From Eurosta solidaginis (taxonomy: Eukaryota; Arthropoda; Insecta; Diptera; Tephritidae), in the NCBI RefSeq assembly GCF_040869045.1, contig NC_090321.1:32051426-32115425 (forward strand): DNA of 64,000 nt. Reading direction: 5' to 3'. This document shows, piece by piece, positions 21,321-32,579 of the stretch; position 1 is the first letter of the stretch; each line of letters starts with the position of its first letter. A program made the position numbers and the translations under genes. A model generated the notes under the pieces. The model was not told the DNA's origin. It did not search any database and saw only the letters and a program-made list of their open reading frames with translations.

Positions 21321-21747
21321 TAGACTGGGTCGATTTATTAACCGATATCGCGCCATCGATTTTTCGATAGCATTTGGGCGAAAAAAAGTTCCACTACGCA
21401 TAAACAAAAAAAAATTATTTACAAGCCTGTGAAATTTAATTTTTTTACTTTTTTCGACTTTGATTTTTAAGGTTTTTTCATTTGATTGGAGAATTGTTTT
21501 TTTCAAAAAACTGTTATCGCCAACGTTTTTAGTGAACATTTTTGGGTCGGACAATTGTTTAGTAGGTCATGAGAAAAACCTTAAAAACCAAAGTCGAAAA
21601 AGGTAAAAAAAAAATGAAATTTCGCAGGATCGAAAATTATTTTTTTGGATATGCGTAGTGGAACTTTTTTTCCTGAGCCCAAATCCTATTGAAAATTAGA
21701 TGGCGCGAAATCGGTTAACTTTCGTCCACACAAATCGGCCCACCCTA
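21321..21747. mobile_element. hAT-like foldback MITE
   Basis: The 427-bp element starts TAGACTGGGTCGATTTATTA and ends AAATCGGCCCACCCTA. The arms pair over most of their length, including CGACTTTGATTTTTAAGGTT on the left against AACCTTAAAAACCAAAGTCG on the right. Flanks are ATATGCAT (21313-21320) and TTATGCAT (21748-21755), an 8-bp target duplication with one mismatch. They fit the hAT preference for T at position 2 and A at position 7. There is no transposase. The left terminus is shared with 26603-27409. Confidence 0.75.
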
Positions 21748-21799
21748 TTATGCATACTCACGTTCAATTTTCCAAAAACCAAAACATGTATAGAAGCTC

Positions 21800-22137
21800 G
21801 TTTCACAGCTACGCTCCCTCTGTATTAGATTAAAAAATTTGCTTGCATTTCTGATGAGGGAAGACTTGAAGTACATGCTGGGCGTACAATAGCAGATGCC
21901 GGAATTGCGGTCTGCAGGAAAAAACGGTTGAGCTCATTCTATTCAAAGAGAATATAAGACAGCAAATGAAGTAGGTCTTAGAAAAATTCTAGTATTAGCC
22001 AACAGGATGGAGTTATTTTATAACATAAGTCCTGGCACTTAATTGGGTTTTTCCATTTGACCTAGTAAGGCTTTGGACTCACTCAGTATATGAGAGTTTC
22101 CTTTTAGCCGGCCAACTTAACCTAACCTTTGGCGACT
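21800..22137 (+). mobile_element. LINE gamma 3' terminal fragment
   Basis: Broken coding such as RKILVLANRMELFYNISPGT and REDLKYMLGV corresponds to the end of the LINE gamma protein at 31020-31320. The sequence runs into an untranslated end that closes with CAACTTAACCTAACCTTTGG. The related copy ends near 31430 with the same AACCTAACC. 5'-truncated and frameshifted. Confidence 0.75.
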
Positions 22138-22436
22138 AAAAGAGTGTGCGCCTCTTAGCTGTTCGGCCGTCTAAAGTTTCTACCAAATTTAAATGCAAAC
22201 GAACGATAATCTCTGGTTGCATCTGTATATGGGATTCTGTTTCGGTTACTTCTGTGGCCAGACTCCTAATTTTTCCAACACTTAGTTTCTCTGAGTCCAA
22301 TGTCTAATCTTGTTATCATATTCAGAGGTCCACAGATATTGGTAAGACACTAACATACTTGAGCTTTTGTGCGCAAAGTTTTACAAGTTTTTTATTTCAC
22401 ATTATATTTATTCATAATTTATTATGGAAATGGAAA

Positions 22437-23005
22437 TATTCATATTTGTGTTCATATTCATATTCATGTTCATATTCATATTCATATTAATATCCACATT
22501 CATATTCATATTCAAATTTATATTCATATTCATATTCATATTCATATTCATATTCATATTCATATCCATATTCATATACGTATTCATATTCATATTCATA
22601 TTTATATTTATATTCATATTCATATTCAAATTCATATTCATATTCAAATTCATATTCATATTCATATTCAAATTCATATTCATATTCATATTCATATTCA
22701 TATTCATATTCGTATTCATATTCGTATTCATATTCATATTATATTCATATTCGTATTCTTATTGATATTGATATTCATATTCATATTTATATTCATATTC
22801 ATATTATATTCATATTAATATTCATATTCATATTTTCATTCATATTCATATTCATATTCGTATTCATATTCATATTCATATTCATATCTATATTCATATT
22901 CATATTCATATCCATATTCATATTCATATTCATATTCATATTTATATTCATATTCATATTCATATTTATATTCATATTCATATTCATATTCATATTCATA
23001 TTCAT
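22437..23005 (+). repeat. ATATTC hexanucleotide satellite array
   Basis: About 570 bp of the hexamer CATATT/ATATTC with scattered single-base changes (ATATTT, ATATCC, ATTCGT). Because the unit is six bases, several frames stay open: His-Ile or Phe-Ile repeats on the plus strand, Met-Asn or Tyr-Glu repeats on the minus strand. These are not genes. The array resumes for about 50 bp after the SINE at 23006-23367, so the SINE inserted into it. Confidence 0.95.
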
Positions 23006-23367
23006 AAAAAATAAATAAATGCAAGGCGCGATAACCTCAGAAGAGATCTAAGGCCGAGCTTCTTTTCCAATTTGCGTCGTGCTCCTACTTTTTTTCATAC
23101 AAATAGGCGGGATGGAACCTACTTCCTTAATGCCGACTTCGAACGGCATCTGCACGGCAGATGAGTTTTCACTGAGAGCTTTTCATGGCAGAAATACACT
23201 GGGAGTGGTTGCCAAACACTGCTGAGTGACGACCCTGCTTAGAAAAGTTTTCTTCTAATTGAAAAAATCTGTTTCTAAAGTTTTTGTTGTTGCTTTTTCC
23301 GGGGCGTGAACACGGGATCTTCGGTGTGGTATGCGGAGCACGCTACGATCACACCACGGCGGCCGCC
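23006..23367 (-). mobile_element. tRNA-derived SINE, family A, inside the hexamer array
   Basis: On the minus strand the head reads GGCGGCCGCCGTGGTGTGAT, with an A-box-like GTGGTGTGATCGTA, and a B box near 23303-23318 now reading CCCGTGTTCACGCCC. The body matches the copies at 27943, 34187, 44149 and 46430 (GAAAAGCTCTCAGTG, CGTGCAGATGCCG), and the 3' end is GCGCCTTGCATTTATTTATT. Flanking TCATATTCAT on both sides is consistent with a target duplication but cannot be separated from the array. Confidence 0.8.
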
Positions 23368-23609
23368 GTATCATATTCATACTGATATATATATTTATAT
23401 TTGTATTCATATTCAGATGCATTCTCATATTTATTTTCAAGGCATTAAGTTAAACGCTCTGTGGTCAATGATATCAGCAACGTTTCGAAAATGGTTTTTA
23501 AAAACCACATCGGATGGGATTTTTATTGCGTTTTGGATAAGGAAAACTATGCCAAGTATTTATAGATATTTATTTATATGAGACATTTATTTATATTTAT
23601 CAAAGTGAA

Positions 23610-24175
23610 GTGAAAGTTTTTTCCAGTGCCTTAAATATTCAGAAAAGAAGCCCGGGGAGCTTTTGCCAGACTTCGTAGCATATGGCGCGCTAACAACCTT
23701 CGAACTGAAATAAAAATAAACATTTTTAACGCATGTGTGAAGTCTGTTTTTTTGTACGGCTCCGAAACTTGGCTCGTAACTGCTGAAACTAAATCCAAGC
23801 TGCAGTCCTTCATTAACCGCTGCTTGAGAAATATAATGCAGATATGGAGGCCTAGAACGATATCGAGCGAAGAGTTATGGAGGCTGACCAACCAAACCAG
23901 TGTACATGTTGAAATACGGAAGCGTAAATACTGCTGGATAGGCCACACATTACGAAAGCCAACACGATGACGTTGCACACGCTGCCTTAACCTGGAATGC
24001 TCAAGGGCAACGATGCAGGGGCCGACCAAAGATGACTTGGAGGAGAACGGTTCTTCAGGAAACTGGCAAATCGTTTAACGAATTAGGCAAATAGCACGAA
24101 ATAGAGATAATTGGATAACTTTTGTTGAATCCTTAAGCTCCTAAAAAGTATGCAATAATAATAATAAAATATTCA
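23610..24175 (+). mobile_element. RTE-type LINE 3' fragment
   Basis: The 77-codon frame at 23737-23970 reads MKSVFLYGSETWLVTAETKS, KLQSFINRCLRNIMQIW, ELWRLTNQTSVHVEIRKRKY and CWIGHTLRKPT. These are the conserved blocks after the reverse transcriptase in RTE-clade LINEs. After a frameshift it continues with the WNAQGQRCRGRPKMTWRR type tail near 23990-24060. The 3' end has AATAATAATAATAAAAT (24160-24176), matching the short simple-repeat tails of RTE elements. Reverse transcriptase and endonuclease are absent. Confidence 0.88.
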
Positions 24176-25970
24176 GGATACTATGCTCTTCTCATTAAAC
24201 ATACATACATGTACGGCTAAAAATTGTTCAAAATGATATATGGTTTCACAATTGAAGTCAAGTTATAAAAAAAAAGATTTAGGAATCCATACAGACTAGA
24301 AAGGAGTAAAGACAAAAAGTGTTGAATGCGTCTGACAAAAGCAGTGATTGTCTGAAGAGGCAACGAAAGTGACAAAGACTGATTATGAGGAAGATATAGA
24401 AGATGAGTTTAATAAACTAAAAACAAAAACAATGACAGAAAGAAATTACCGCGATGAAGTGAACAGCGGTGATGACAGTATAAGCGCCTGAATAGGATAT
24501 TATGTGCAGACGAAAATGTGTAATGAATGAGCTTTAAAGGCTTATAATCCACTTTTAGACGCGCACAATATGAATTTTTGTTTGAAATAATTCCAAACTC
24601 ATTTGCAGATTAACAGCAATGAGCTACAAAAGATAAAATAAATGGATGAGCGTTAAGGCGAGCATCAGTGAAGTGTGGGTGTGAGGGTGTAAAAAGCATG
24701 TATGTGTGTACAAAATTTCAGACGCGTTTTTGAGTTTATCAACAACAAAGTTTGACATTTAGATGTATTAAATTATATTACTTTTGAAAAAGCTCTAAAA
24801 AATCTTTGTAACGTCGGCAGCAACATGGCATCGGAAATTTCATTTTGTTGTTTTGTTTGTTTTGGTTCGTTGCTTTTGTTGTTGTAACTTTGGGTCTGCT
24901 GCCTCACACCTACTTTTTTTAAGTTTTCTTGATGACTGTTAGTGTAACAAAATTAATTAATTGGAGCTGATCTCTTTATGAGTGTATATTACGTTACTGA
25001 AGATGGATCTATGAGTGTCTGTAAAGTGGAGCCGTAAGTATTGATTTGGTTGAATATTTCTAAAGTTTTTTTAGAGCGGTTAGTAGCAGCTAGTGTGTTT
25101 CGTAATTGAAAAGAACCCGATGTTCTACGTTCTGCTAAAACGAGTACTCGCCTCGATATTGGGCAGGTCTCTTGCATTTTAACTGAGGTTCATAGTGGTG
25201 CATAGGTGTCTTATGTAAATAATTTGAACGCGCGAATACGAAAATACTATTGTAAATTTTTTATAAATTTTCTATAAATTTTCGTAAAATATAGTCTTCT
25301 TTTTTCATTGCCGATAATTTATGAAAAAGCTTCTTTAATATCTGTAATGGAAGCTTTGCAAGCGCTTCTCAAGACAGTTTTCAAAAAAATTGGAAAATGC
25401 ATGAACATTTCAAACTTTTTATTTCGAGTTTTCGGAGATTTTTGAAAATGATTGGGCTAGAAAATAAATTTAGCTGGAACAAAGTACAATTTAAAGACTT
25501 CTCAAAATATGTATTGACATGGGAGGTTTTTTTTTCAAAGGTGTTTTAAATCTCTTTCTTTGCAAAAAAAGCCACACACCCTTCGTTCGGAAAAAAATAT
25601 AAAACACTCTCCAGAAAGAAATTTGTAAAAAGTAAAAATGAATTTTGAGATTCTTAAACTCTGCTAAAAAGAAATTGATTGGGATAAAAAACTACATAAT
25701 CCAAAAAATTCAAAAAATTCAACTCAAATAACTCTAAATACACAAAATCGTAATTTTGACAAAGTTTATCGAATTTTTTCGAAAACGTATTTTAGACCGG
25801 TTTGTCCAGTTTCAGTTACAAAGTTTTTAACCTTATTTACTGAAAACAAAAAAAGAATACTTTATTTGATATATTAGAACTATTCTCCGTCATACCTTGT
25901 CAGTTTGGTGTAGGGACAAACGGATGAAATCATCAATGTCAATTTTCATTCTGACCTGTTATTGTCGTTA
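24176..25970. other. Gene-free, AT-rich sequence
   Basis: About 1.8 kb with no coding or RNA gene that I can support. The part around 25690-25880 carries the degenerate AT-rich motif seen at 12660 and 18250. The remainder looks low-copy, including 24600-24950 with TTGTTGTTTTG-type runs. Confidence 0.4.
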
Positions 25971-26594
25971 GGTTAGGTTCAAGTTGCTGCCCGAGGGCAC
26001 ACCTAGGTCAGTGATATTAGGACCGTTGTGATACCACAAAAATACACCATTTATATTACTCATTGAACCATTTAGAGGTACTCATAAAGGCTACCAGGTT
26101 CTTGACGTCATGCTTCACAACCTGGCTCAGGTTATATAGAAATGGAGCACACTGAAAGCGCTGTCGTGTGCCACTTAGTGCCGAGCAGTTGCAAATGAGT
26201 TGAGCCACCGTTTTGCACTCATAATCCTCTTTGCGACTTTTGCAGCGTCGACAGTAAGGCGCTCCTAACCTTTCTGCTTGTCTACCTATAAGGCAATGCC
26301 CAGTTAATGCCCCTACAAATTTGAAAATTGTATCCCTACTTGAGTCTTACACATAACAAGATCTTTAGGATCCCATTTTGGCGAGGTTTCCTTCTATGCC
26401 CGACAATCCGGTGTGTGTAATCATCTTTCGTCGGCTTGACGGTGAATGTGTTCTTTAAGCATAAGTTCGCATGTGACAAGGAGTATACCTAAGCGTTCTT
26501 GGCCAGTAATTATCTGTCAGGTTGTACCTTGTCTAGCGAGTTCATCCGCAACGCAGCTTCCCTCAATGTTGCTATTTTCTCAGACCAATGCCAG
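25971..26594 (-). mobile_element. LINE delta fragment (RNase H end, tail and 3' terminus)
   Basis: On the minus strand, just inside the hAT-like insertion, the sequence gives ENSNIEGSCVADELARQGTT, the last motif of an RNase H with its catalytic aspartate. It is followed by a cysteine-rich tail (YCRRCKSRKEDYECKTVAQL, ICNCSALSG) and a 3' end with GTGGTATCACAACGGTCC closing in GAACCTAACCTAACG. Stops occur, so it is a relic. The hAT-like element at 26603-27409 entered it. Its 3' end resembles that of LINE beta, so the two are sister families. Confidence 0.75.
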
Positions 26595-26602
26595 GTGTAC
26601 AC

Positions 26603-27409
26603 TAGACTGGGTCGAAAACAAAGTTGCTAATGTCCGGCCCTAAATTTAGAGGTTATGTTGAGAGGGTTTCGGAAAAATTTTTTTAAATTTGTTTTGATCT
26701 TCGAAATACAGCCGAAATGGTTTTTTCGTTGTAACTTGGTTATTTGACGCCCGATATTTAAAATTGGTATGTCATTATTTTGGCCTTGAGAAGCTTCACA
26801 TTTCCGCTTAATGTCCGTTTAAGCTATGAAGTCGTTTTCACATGATTAGGTCAGCTAACAAAATGTGGGCGTGGTTCGCTCTTTTACCTTATTAGAAGGG
26901 CTGCATTCTTCTTTTGAGAAACTTAGTATAACAGCTCTTATACGAGGTGTAATATCAGACTCTGACTTCTGACTTTCACCTCGTCTAACAGCTGTTATAC
27001 TAAATTTCTGAAAAAAGAATCCAGCCATTCTAATAAGGTAAAAGAGCGGACCACGCCCAATTTTTCAATTTGTTGAACGCGTTATCAAAAAATAAAATAA
27101 AATTTCGAAATGTAGAATTTCGAACTTTTTTTTTTTTTTTGTTAGCTGACCTAATCATCTGAAAACGACTTCATAGCTTAAAAAGGCATTAAATGGAAAT
27201 GTGAAGCTTCTCAAGGCCAAAATAATGACATATCAATTTTAAAACTCGGACGTCAAATAATCTAGTTACAACGAAAAACCTTTTCGGCTGTATTTCGAAG
27301 GATCAAAAAAAAACTTAAAAAAATTTTTCCGAAACCCTTTCAACATAATCTTCAAATTTAGGGGCGGACATTAGCAACTTTTTTTTTGTATGGGGACCAA
27401 CCCAGTCTA
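26603..27409. mobile_element. hAT-like long foldback element
   Basis: An 807-bp near-palindrome starting TAGACTGGGTCGAAAACAAA and ending AACCCAGTCTA. It is flanked by a perfect 8-bp duplication, GTGTACAC (26595-26602 and 27410-27417), which fits the hAT consensus (T at 2, A at 7). The arms run almost to the centre: AGAAACTTAGTATAACAGCT on the left pairs with AGCTGTTATACTAAATTTCT on the right. Arms differ by a few percent. There is no coding. It shares its terminus with 21321-21747. Confidence 0.88.
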
Positions 27410-27429
27410 GTGTACACGGTTCAGTTGGG

Positions 27430-27640
27430 CAGATGTGGGCGATAGTATCAGTGTCAGCTATGGTAGGAACATAAATATATGGTTTAATGTGGTTATACTA
27501 AATCGTTCACGAGATGGTCGCGCTTGTGCTTTAGTGGTAGTTGTTACCGGAAAGTATGGGATCTATATCCTGAAAAGGACCATCATGATAACACTCCCTA
27601 AAATCTTTTCGGATTGCCGTTATCGCTACAACAACAACAA
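27430..27640 (+). mobile_element. CAA-tailed retroposon, 3' partial copy
   Basis: Matches the 3' part of 13912-14321: GGTTTAATGTGGTTATACT, CGTTCACGAGATGGTCGCGC, GGACCATCATGATAACACTC. It ends in CTACAACAACAACAACAT. The 5' limit near 27430 lies just beyond the hAT-like element's target duplication. Confidence 0.75.
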
Positions 27641-27942
27641 CATAATTTAAAGGTTTTGACAAAATTGTGGTCGCAAATATGCATCTCATGCATTTCTCTA
27701 TATCATCAGAAAGAACAAATAAACATGGAACCTTTTCAAAATGAAGGCCCACGTAAGCGAAAACCATTGGACCAAATTATATTTTCTTGTTCTACAATAT
27801 TAGACGGTTTCAAAGATATCGATCCAAGTGTTAATCAATGAATATTAACTTAAAATCTATTTGGTTATCAGTTGTTAGCTGGTTTGGAGATCTTCTTTTC
27901 TGGTAGGCCAGACATTTCTGTTCACCATTTGTTTAATGGAGC
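27641..27942. other. Unassigned sequence
   Basis: Short plus-strand open frames cross this stretch (for example 27614-27841), but the translation matches no family known to me, and the first codons lie in the retroposon tail. Confidence 0.35.
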
Positions 27943-28260
27943 GGCCACGGGGTGTGATGGTAACGTGTTCCGCCTACAACACCGAAGATCCTGGGTTCAT
28001 GCCCCTGGAAAAGAAACACAAATTTTTAGAAACAGGTTTTTTAAATTGGAAGAAAACTTTTCTAAGCAGGGCACCCCTCTGCAGTGTTTGGCAAGCACTC
28101 CGAGTATATTTCTGCTATGAAAAGCTCTCAGTGAAAACTCCTCTGCAAGTATGTTCGGTTCCGCCAATTTGTAGAAAAAATTAAAAGGAGCACGACTCAA
28201 ATTGGAAAAGAAGATCGGCCTAAAATTTTTTGGCGGTTATCACGCCTTACATTTATTTTT
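27943..28260 (+). mobile_element. tRNA-derived SINE, family A
   Basis: The head GCGGCCACGGGGTGTGATGG is followed by the B-box region CTGGGTTCATGCCCC near 27991-28005. The body (GGCAAGCACTCCGAGTATAT, GAAAAGCTCTCAGTG) and the end (GTTATCACGCCTTACATTTA) agree with the other family A copies. The 3' tail is T-rich (TTTATTTTTATAC). Similar flanks (TTTGTTTAAT before, TTTATTTAAT after) may be a diverged target duplication. Open frames of about 82 codons across it are not genes. Confidence 0.85.
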
Positions 28261-28269
28261 ATACTTTTT

Positions 28270-28528
28270 ATTTATTTAATCGCACTAATGTTTGTAAAGT
28301 GAGCTAAATGATGGATGGTTTGTCTATATTTTTGGTTGCAATTTTAAAGAATTTCTCGCATGAAAATAACGGTCTTCACTCAAAGATATCTAGAGATAAG
28401 TTTAAGTTGCGCATAATAGAAATTGGGAATAATTAAATCGATCAATCACCTCAAAACTTGCTTATACCTAAATCCCTTACATAAAGTTACGCACAAAAGA
28501 ATTTCTTATGCCATAAGCAACTTTATAT
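28270..28528. other. Unassigned sequence
   Basis: AT-rich DNA between SINE A and solo LTR 2; nothing recognisable. Confidence 0.35.
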
Positions 28529-29147
28529 TGTTACGAATATTAGCAAAACTAAGGGGTGCTGCCATCTCTAAGCCGATGCTAAGCAGCGCCTTGCATGCAC
28601 ATCCATAGATCAATCATTATATATCTACATAAACGAATCTATAGTTATGTCTACACATATGTAGGTACACTCAGCTGAGAGCAACGCACAAGCACATGCA
28701 GATATCTTATCTGAAATGCTCCTAAAGATATGCAATTGTGATTGAGGAAATGTCGCTCACACATACAAGTGCATGGGGTATGAGAGAAGCTATAAAAATT
28801 ATACATCTGTAGTTGTAGCTCAGAAATTTATAACTAACTAAATAAATTCTGGAAGCGCCTAGAAGATGCCACGAGGAAATCACAGAGTGTAAAAGCATCA
28901 GCGGTAGAGGCGCTATGGGCAGTTTCAGTTAAGCACGCTATCTGTCGGGCAATAGATCAGTTTCATTTAAGCTATCAGTCAGTTTGGTTATTAAGCAAGC
29001 TAGTTGCAAAGTATAAGTGTTATTGTGAGTAATTTAATAAAGGCCATTTTTCTATTATTCAATATTGGAGTTATTTGTTCAACAGTTCAGTGATTCGAAC
29101 GTTAGCAGAAGATTGCAAATAAGGGGAATTGCACTAAATTCGTTACT
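28529..29147 (+). mobile_element. Solo LTR 2
   Basis: A 619-bp copy of the solo LTR family starts TGTTACGAATATTAGCAAAA and ends CACTAAATTCGTTACT. It is flanked by ATAT at 28525-28528 and 29148-29151. The TATA region reads GTGTAAAAGC near 28888, and the polyadenylation signal AATAAA lies near 29036. It is longer than the other copies because of an extra stretch near 28925-28990 with repeated CAGTTT. No internal retrotransposon sequence adjoins it, so it arose by LTR-LTR recombination. Confidence 0.88.
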
Positions 29148-29151
29148 ATAT

Positions 29152-30144
29152 ATTTGACATAAAAAGGCAGCGCTTCTTACTACTGGCAAATATACTATTA
29201 CAAAAACACAGCTTGTCAAAGGTTCAAATTAAATATATTTTAAACCATACTAATACCAACGCATTCCTCTTTTGACTGCCAGCCACTGCGTATACGTAAC
29301 AAAGTAATAAGAATTTTCTACATAAAAAATATTTCAATGTTTGTATTTGCGTAGGCGTAATGAAATGGTCAACTTGGACAGCTTCTCTATATTGATTATG
29401 CCAATTCAATTTGACTTACACAGTTTCATGACAAATATAAATTGCTAAATTTGATTCTGTGTAAAGAGTAAGGAGTAAGGAGCAAGTACTAAGGAGCTAT
29501 AATGTTTCTACATATATATTATACGTTTGGCATTGGCGTCAACAAAATGTCTGCGTGTACAATATAAATTAACGTCAATCGACAAATGCCAATTCTCCAA
29601 CCAGGTGTAGCTGATAGGTATGGCGCTATATATATTTAGTTGCCATAACTTTACTTGTCTATAAATAGGCCTTCGTACTTTACTACAACAAGAAAATATT
29701 ATGACACTCATAAAAACTTGTTGACCCTGCCAGTGTAATGATGGCAACGTCAATGTCAAACAAAATGAAAATGTAAATATTTAATCAGGATAACAATATA
29801 GTCAAATTATACTCCTACCACTAAGCCGCAACTTAGAAGAGTTGCTTTATAGATGAAGGTAGATACACTCGCAATCTCCGGCTACTCAAAAAAAAAAAAG
29901 TTGAGTGAAAATTTTACTCGGCCCTTGAATGGTTATCGGTATATCGAAAATTCATTTTTTTGCCCGCACCCGATTTTACCTGCCAATGCATGGTGGGTTA
30001 TTTGATCAATTTAGCTGGCCAAAAGTCGATTTTTCAAAATATTCCAACTCATATGTTAGATTTTTTATACCGCATGTTTTAACTGACTTATTCTACATGA
30101 GCTACTACTTTTCAATTTTAAATTTTTTAATACCCCTGCAAACA
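29152..30144. other. Gene-free, apparently low-copy sequence
   Basis: About 1 kb without recognised elements. A short direct echo, AGAGTAAGGAGTAAGGAGC near 29465, is the only local repeat. No coding signal. Confidence 0.4.
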
Positions 30145-31430
30145 GAGATTGTAAGCCCTATTCTATACTATGGAGTTCTTGTTTGGTGGAAAGCCACACA
30201 AAAAACAACATACCTCAAAAAGTTAGAGGGGGTATGCAGACTATCGATGCTTAGCATTACGGGAGCCCTCAAAAAAACCCCCGACGGTTGCACTGTATGC
30301 CATTCTGCACATTCCACCTGTAGACCTAGTAGCACTAACGACCACAACCAGCCTCGGTGCTTCGGGGCACACAAGACGAACAGACTACCTGATTCCCTAT
30401 CTGCGCTTCGAGGGAGATCTTAAAGCCACAATAGAGGTGGACGGTTGGCGCAAGGGTGCGCAAATGGGGGACGAGGCGATACATGTGTACACCGATGTTT
30501 CCAAAGTAGGGGAAGGAGTGTGGTCTGCGGTATACTGCGCTGATCCGGAAATAAGCAGATCCTACAGGCTGCCGGATTACTGCAGCGTTTTCCAAGCGGA
30601 AATATTAGCCGTAACCAAAGCAGTAGAAACCCTGGAAGAGAATAGCTTAAGCTCCAACCGTGCTAACTTTTATATTGACAGTGAAGCAGCAATTAAAGCA
30701 ATAATCTCGCATAGCACAGCACCTAAATGCGTGTGAGAGTGTATGCAGTCTCTGGAGAGAATCGAAACAGGGAGAAGCATACATCTATATTGGGTCCCAG
30801 GGTATATGGGAATAGATGGGAATGAAAAGCGGACGAACTAGTTAAAAAGGGCGCATCCCTTGAAGCTTGCTCCGTGGACGTCCCAATTAGATTGGGCGAG
30901 ATTAGGCGAAGGCGAGAGGTGCACATGATCGACCAAGCGGGAAAGGCGTGGGTTCAAGTGCGGGGCTTAAAGTGTCGAAGATTATGTGTAGGTCTTACAA
31001 CCTTAGATTAACGCAGTTGCTTCTATCATTAAAAAGAGAGGACTGTAGACTCATGACGGGTATTCTGCCTGGACACTCCCTTCTGGCGTCACATGCCTTT
31101 AAGTAAGGCTTGGTCAGTGATAGAAGATGTAGGTAGTGCGGGTTGGAGGAGGAAACGATGGAGCACGCTCTGTGCTCATGCCCTGCTATTGCCAGGCTAA
31201 GACTCCAGCTATTAGGAGTGATATAGCTGTCAGATCTAGAAGCAGCAAGTGGCTTAAGTCCTAGGAAGCTTTTAGTATTTGCCAAGAGGACGGAGTTATT
31301 TTATAACATAGGTCCTGGTTTTTGAAAGGGTTTTTCTGTTTGGTCGTTAGAACAAACTTCTGGTAACACCACGGACTCAATCAGTCTATGTGAGGTCCTC
31401 ATGGACTGGCCAGTCCAACCTAACCTAACC
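30145..31430 (+). mobile_element. LINE gamma, 5'-truncated, RNase H-encoding (I/LOA-like)
   Basis: The longest gamma copy. It starts in the thumb region after the reverse transcriptase (IVSPILYYGVLVWWKA, then LEGVCRLSMLSITGALKKTP). It continues through the linker, RNase H (30437-30850), the tail with cysteines (about 31110-31200) and RKLLVFAKRTELFYNI. It closes with CCAACCTAACCTAACC near 31430. Frame shifts near 30300, 30735 and after 31090 disable it. The overall layout is that of LINE beta at 4738-6714, and the two are related families. Confidence 0.9.
30437..31300 (+). pseudogene. RNase H and C-terminal tail of LINE gamma
   Basis: IHVYTDVSKVGEGVWSAVYC carries the first active-site aspartate; DYCSVFQAEILAVTKAVETL carries the catalytic glutamate; ANFYIDSEAAIKAI carries the second aspartate. 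After a stop and frame shift near 30735, HLYWVPGYMGIDGNEKRTN stands where family members have the PGHxGIxGNExADxLA motif. The expected histidine is tyrosine, and the distal aspartate is lost by a one-base change in frame. Together with the stops this shows a dead enzyme. RNase H would remove RNA from the RNA-DNA hybrid during element copying. Confidence 0.88.
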
Positions 31431-32555
31431 TTGCAAACAAAAAGATATATCTTTTTTTCATGGCATACCATGTCAGTAATTTTTTTGCATTACATTAGCT
31501 TATGTTTGTTTCAAAGTTTAATAACAAAAACGGCTGCGCATACCCGAGATTTTTTGAGTGGTGATCAATTTTGTAAGAGGCTGATACCCCCATTGGCAAA
31601 AGGTGGCATCCTTTTGAAAACATCCTTAGTGGTAACACCTAGGTGAAAAGTCTTAAAATGTAATACTGTATCGTTGTACCAAATTTGATCCAAATCGGTC
31701 AAGCCCGTTTCTGAGATGGTAGTGGATATACAAAGAAATATAAAAAAGGAGGTGAAGTGGCAACCCTAAGTGGCAACCCTACTCAAAAGTGTCAATACAA
31801 ATGCGGAGTAAAATACCTTTCGTTGTATACCCATATTGACATACATATCTCATGTAATGCCGAAAAATTACACTGGGTCCCTCCGAAACCGATCCAAGTA
31901 TTTCTGCGCGGAACACAGTGAATTTACCGTCAAAAATTTCCATTCATAACAATGAAGTGAGACAACCACTTTTTTAACAGAAGTAACTACTGTTTTAATT
32001 TTGGCCAGCTAGATTGATCAAATACCCCACCGTGCAATTTAACAAAAATGCTGCTGGCTCTGCTTCCTCATACCATCTGAATTACTCGCTCTTAACTGAT
32101 GGCTGTTACGCAGTGAGTGCTTGGTTTGGGTTTATATATTTGCGTATTGGGGAAAGTATACATTTGTAGTATATATGGAATGAAAGACCCTGTGAGAATA
32201 TGTTATGATAAAGTGATCAGGGACGAAAATGGTGTAATGGAAGGCTGTAAACTGGTAAATACAAGTAACAATTAACAAACCAAAACTGCCAAACCAAATA
32301 TTGAAAGTCTTAGAATATATTAAGTAACAAAATACTAATGAAAGGTAATAAAATAATAAAACGTATGCATACATTACAATTTACAAAGAACAAAGTGACG
32401 AATGACAAAAATAAGTAATATTTTACTTACAACAAATCAACTGTTAATGCCAATATATTTTACAAATTGACAATTTAAGTACTAAAGATTCCTACAAATA
32501 TATCAAAAAAGGTTTTGAAATGTGACTGACCTTCAATAGTGTTCGGCATACCTTA
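31431..32555. other. Gene-free sequence, unassigned
   Basis: Includes GTGGCAACCCTAAGTGGCAACCCT (near 31757), a short direct repeat, and phrases like CAAATCGGTCAAGCCCGTTT that recall non-autonomous elements. I could not find termini. The last 200 bp shade into the ATGACAAAT-type simple sequence of the next entry. Confidence 0.35.
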
Positions 32556-32579
32556 CTTACACTCTTTGAAGTCGTTACT

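Noticed and set aside
22369..22430. Coding start upstream of the hexamer array
   Set aside because: The ATG at 22369 merely opens into the repeat; no family resemblance in the first 25 codons.
22369..23024. Open frames of 60-149 codons (His-Ile, Phe-Ile, Met-Asn, Tyr-Glu repeats) as low-complexity proteins
   Set aside because: They follow directly from a six-base repeat that cannot generate stops in those frames; no promoter or unique coding flanks.
23631..24029. 132-codon minus-strand frame
   Set aside because: Antisense of the RTE-type coding at 23737-23970, whose motifs are clear on the plus strand.
30335..30595. 86-codon minus-strand frame
   Set aside because: Antisense of the LINE gamma linker and RNase H.
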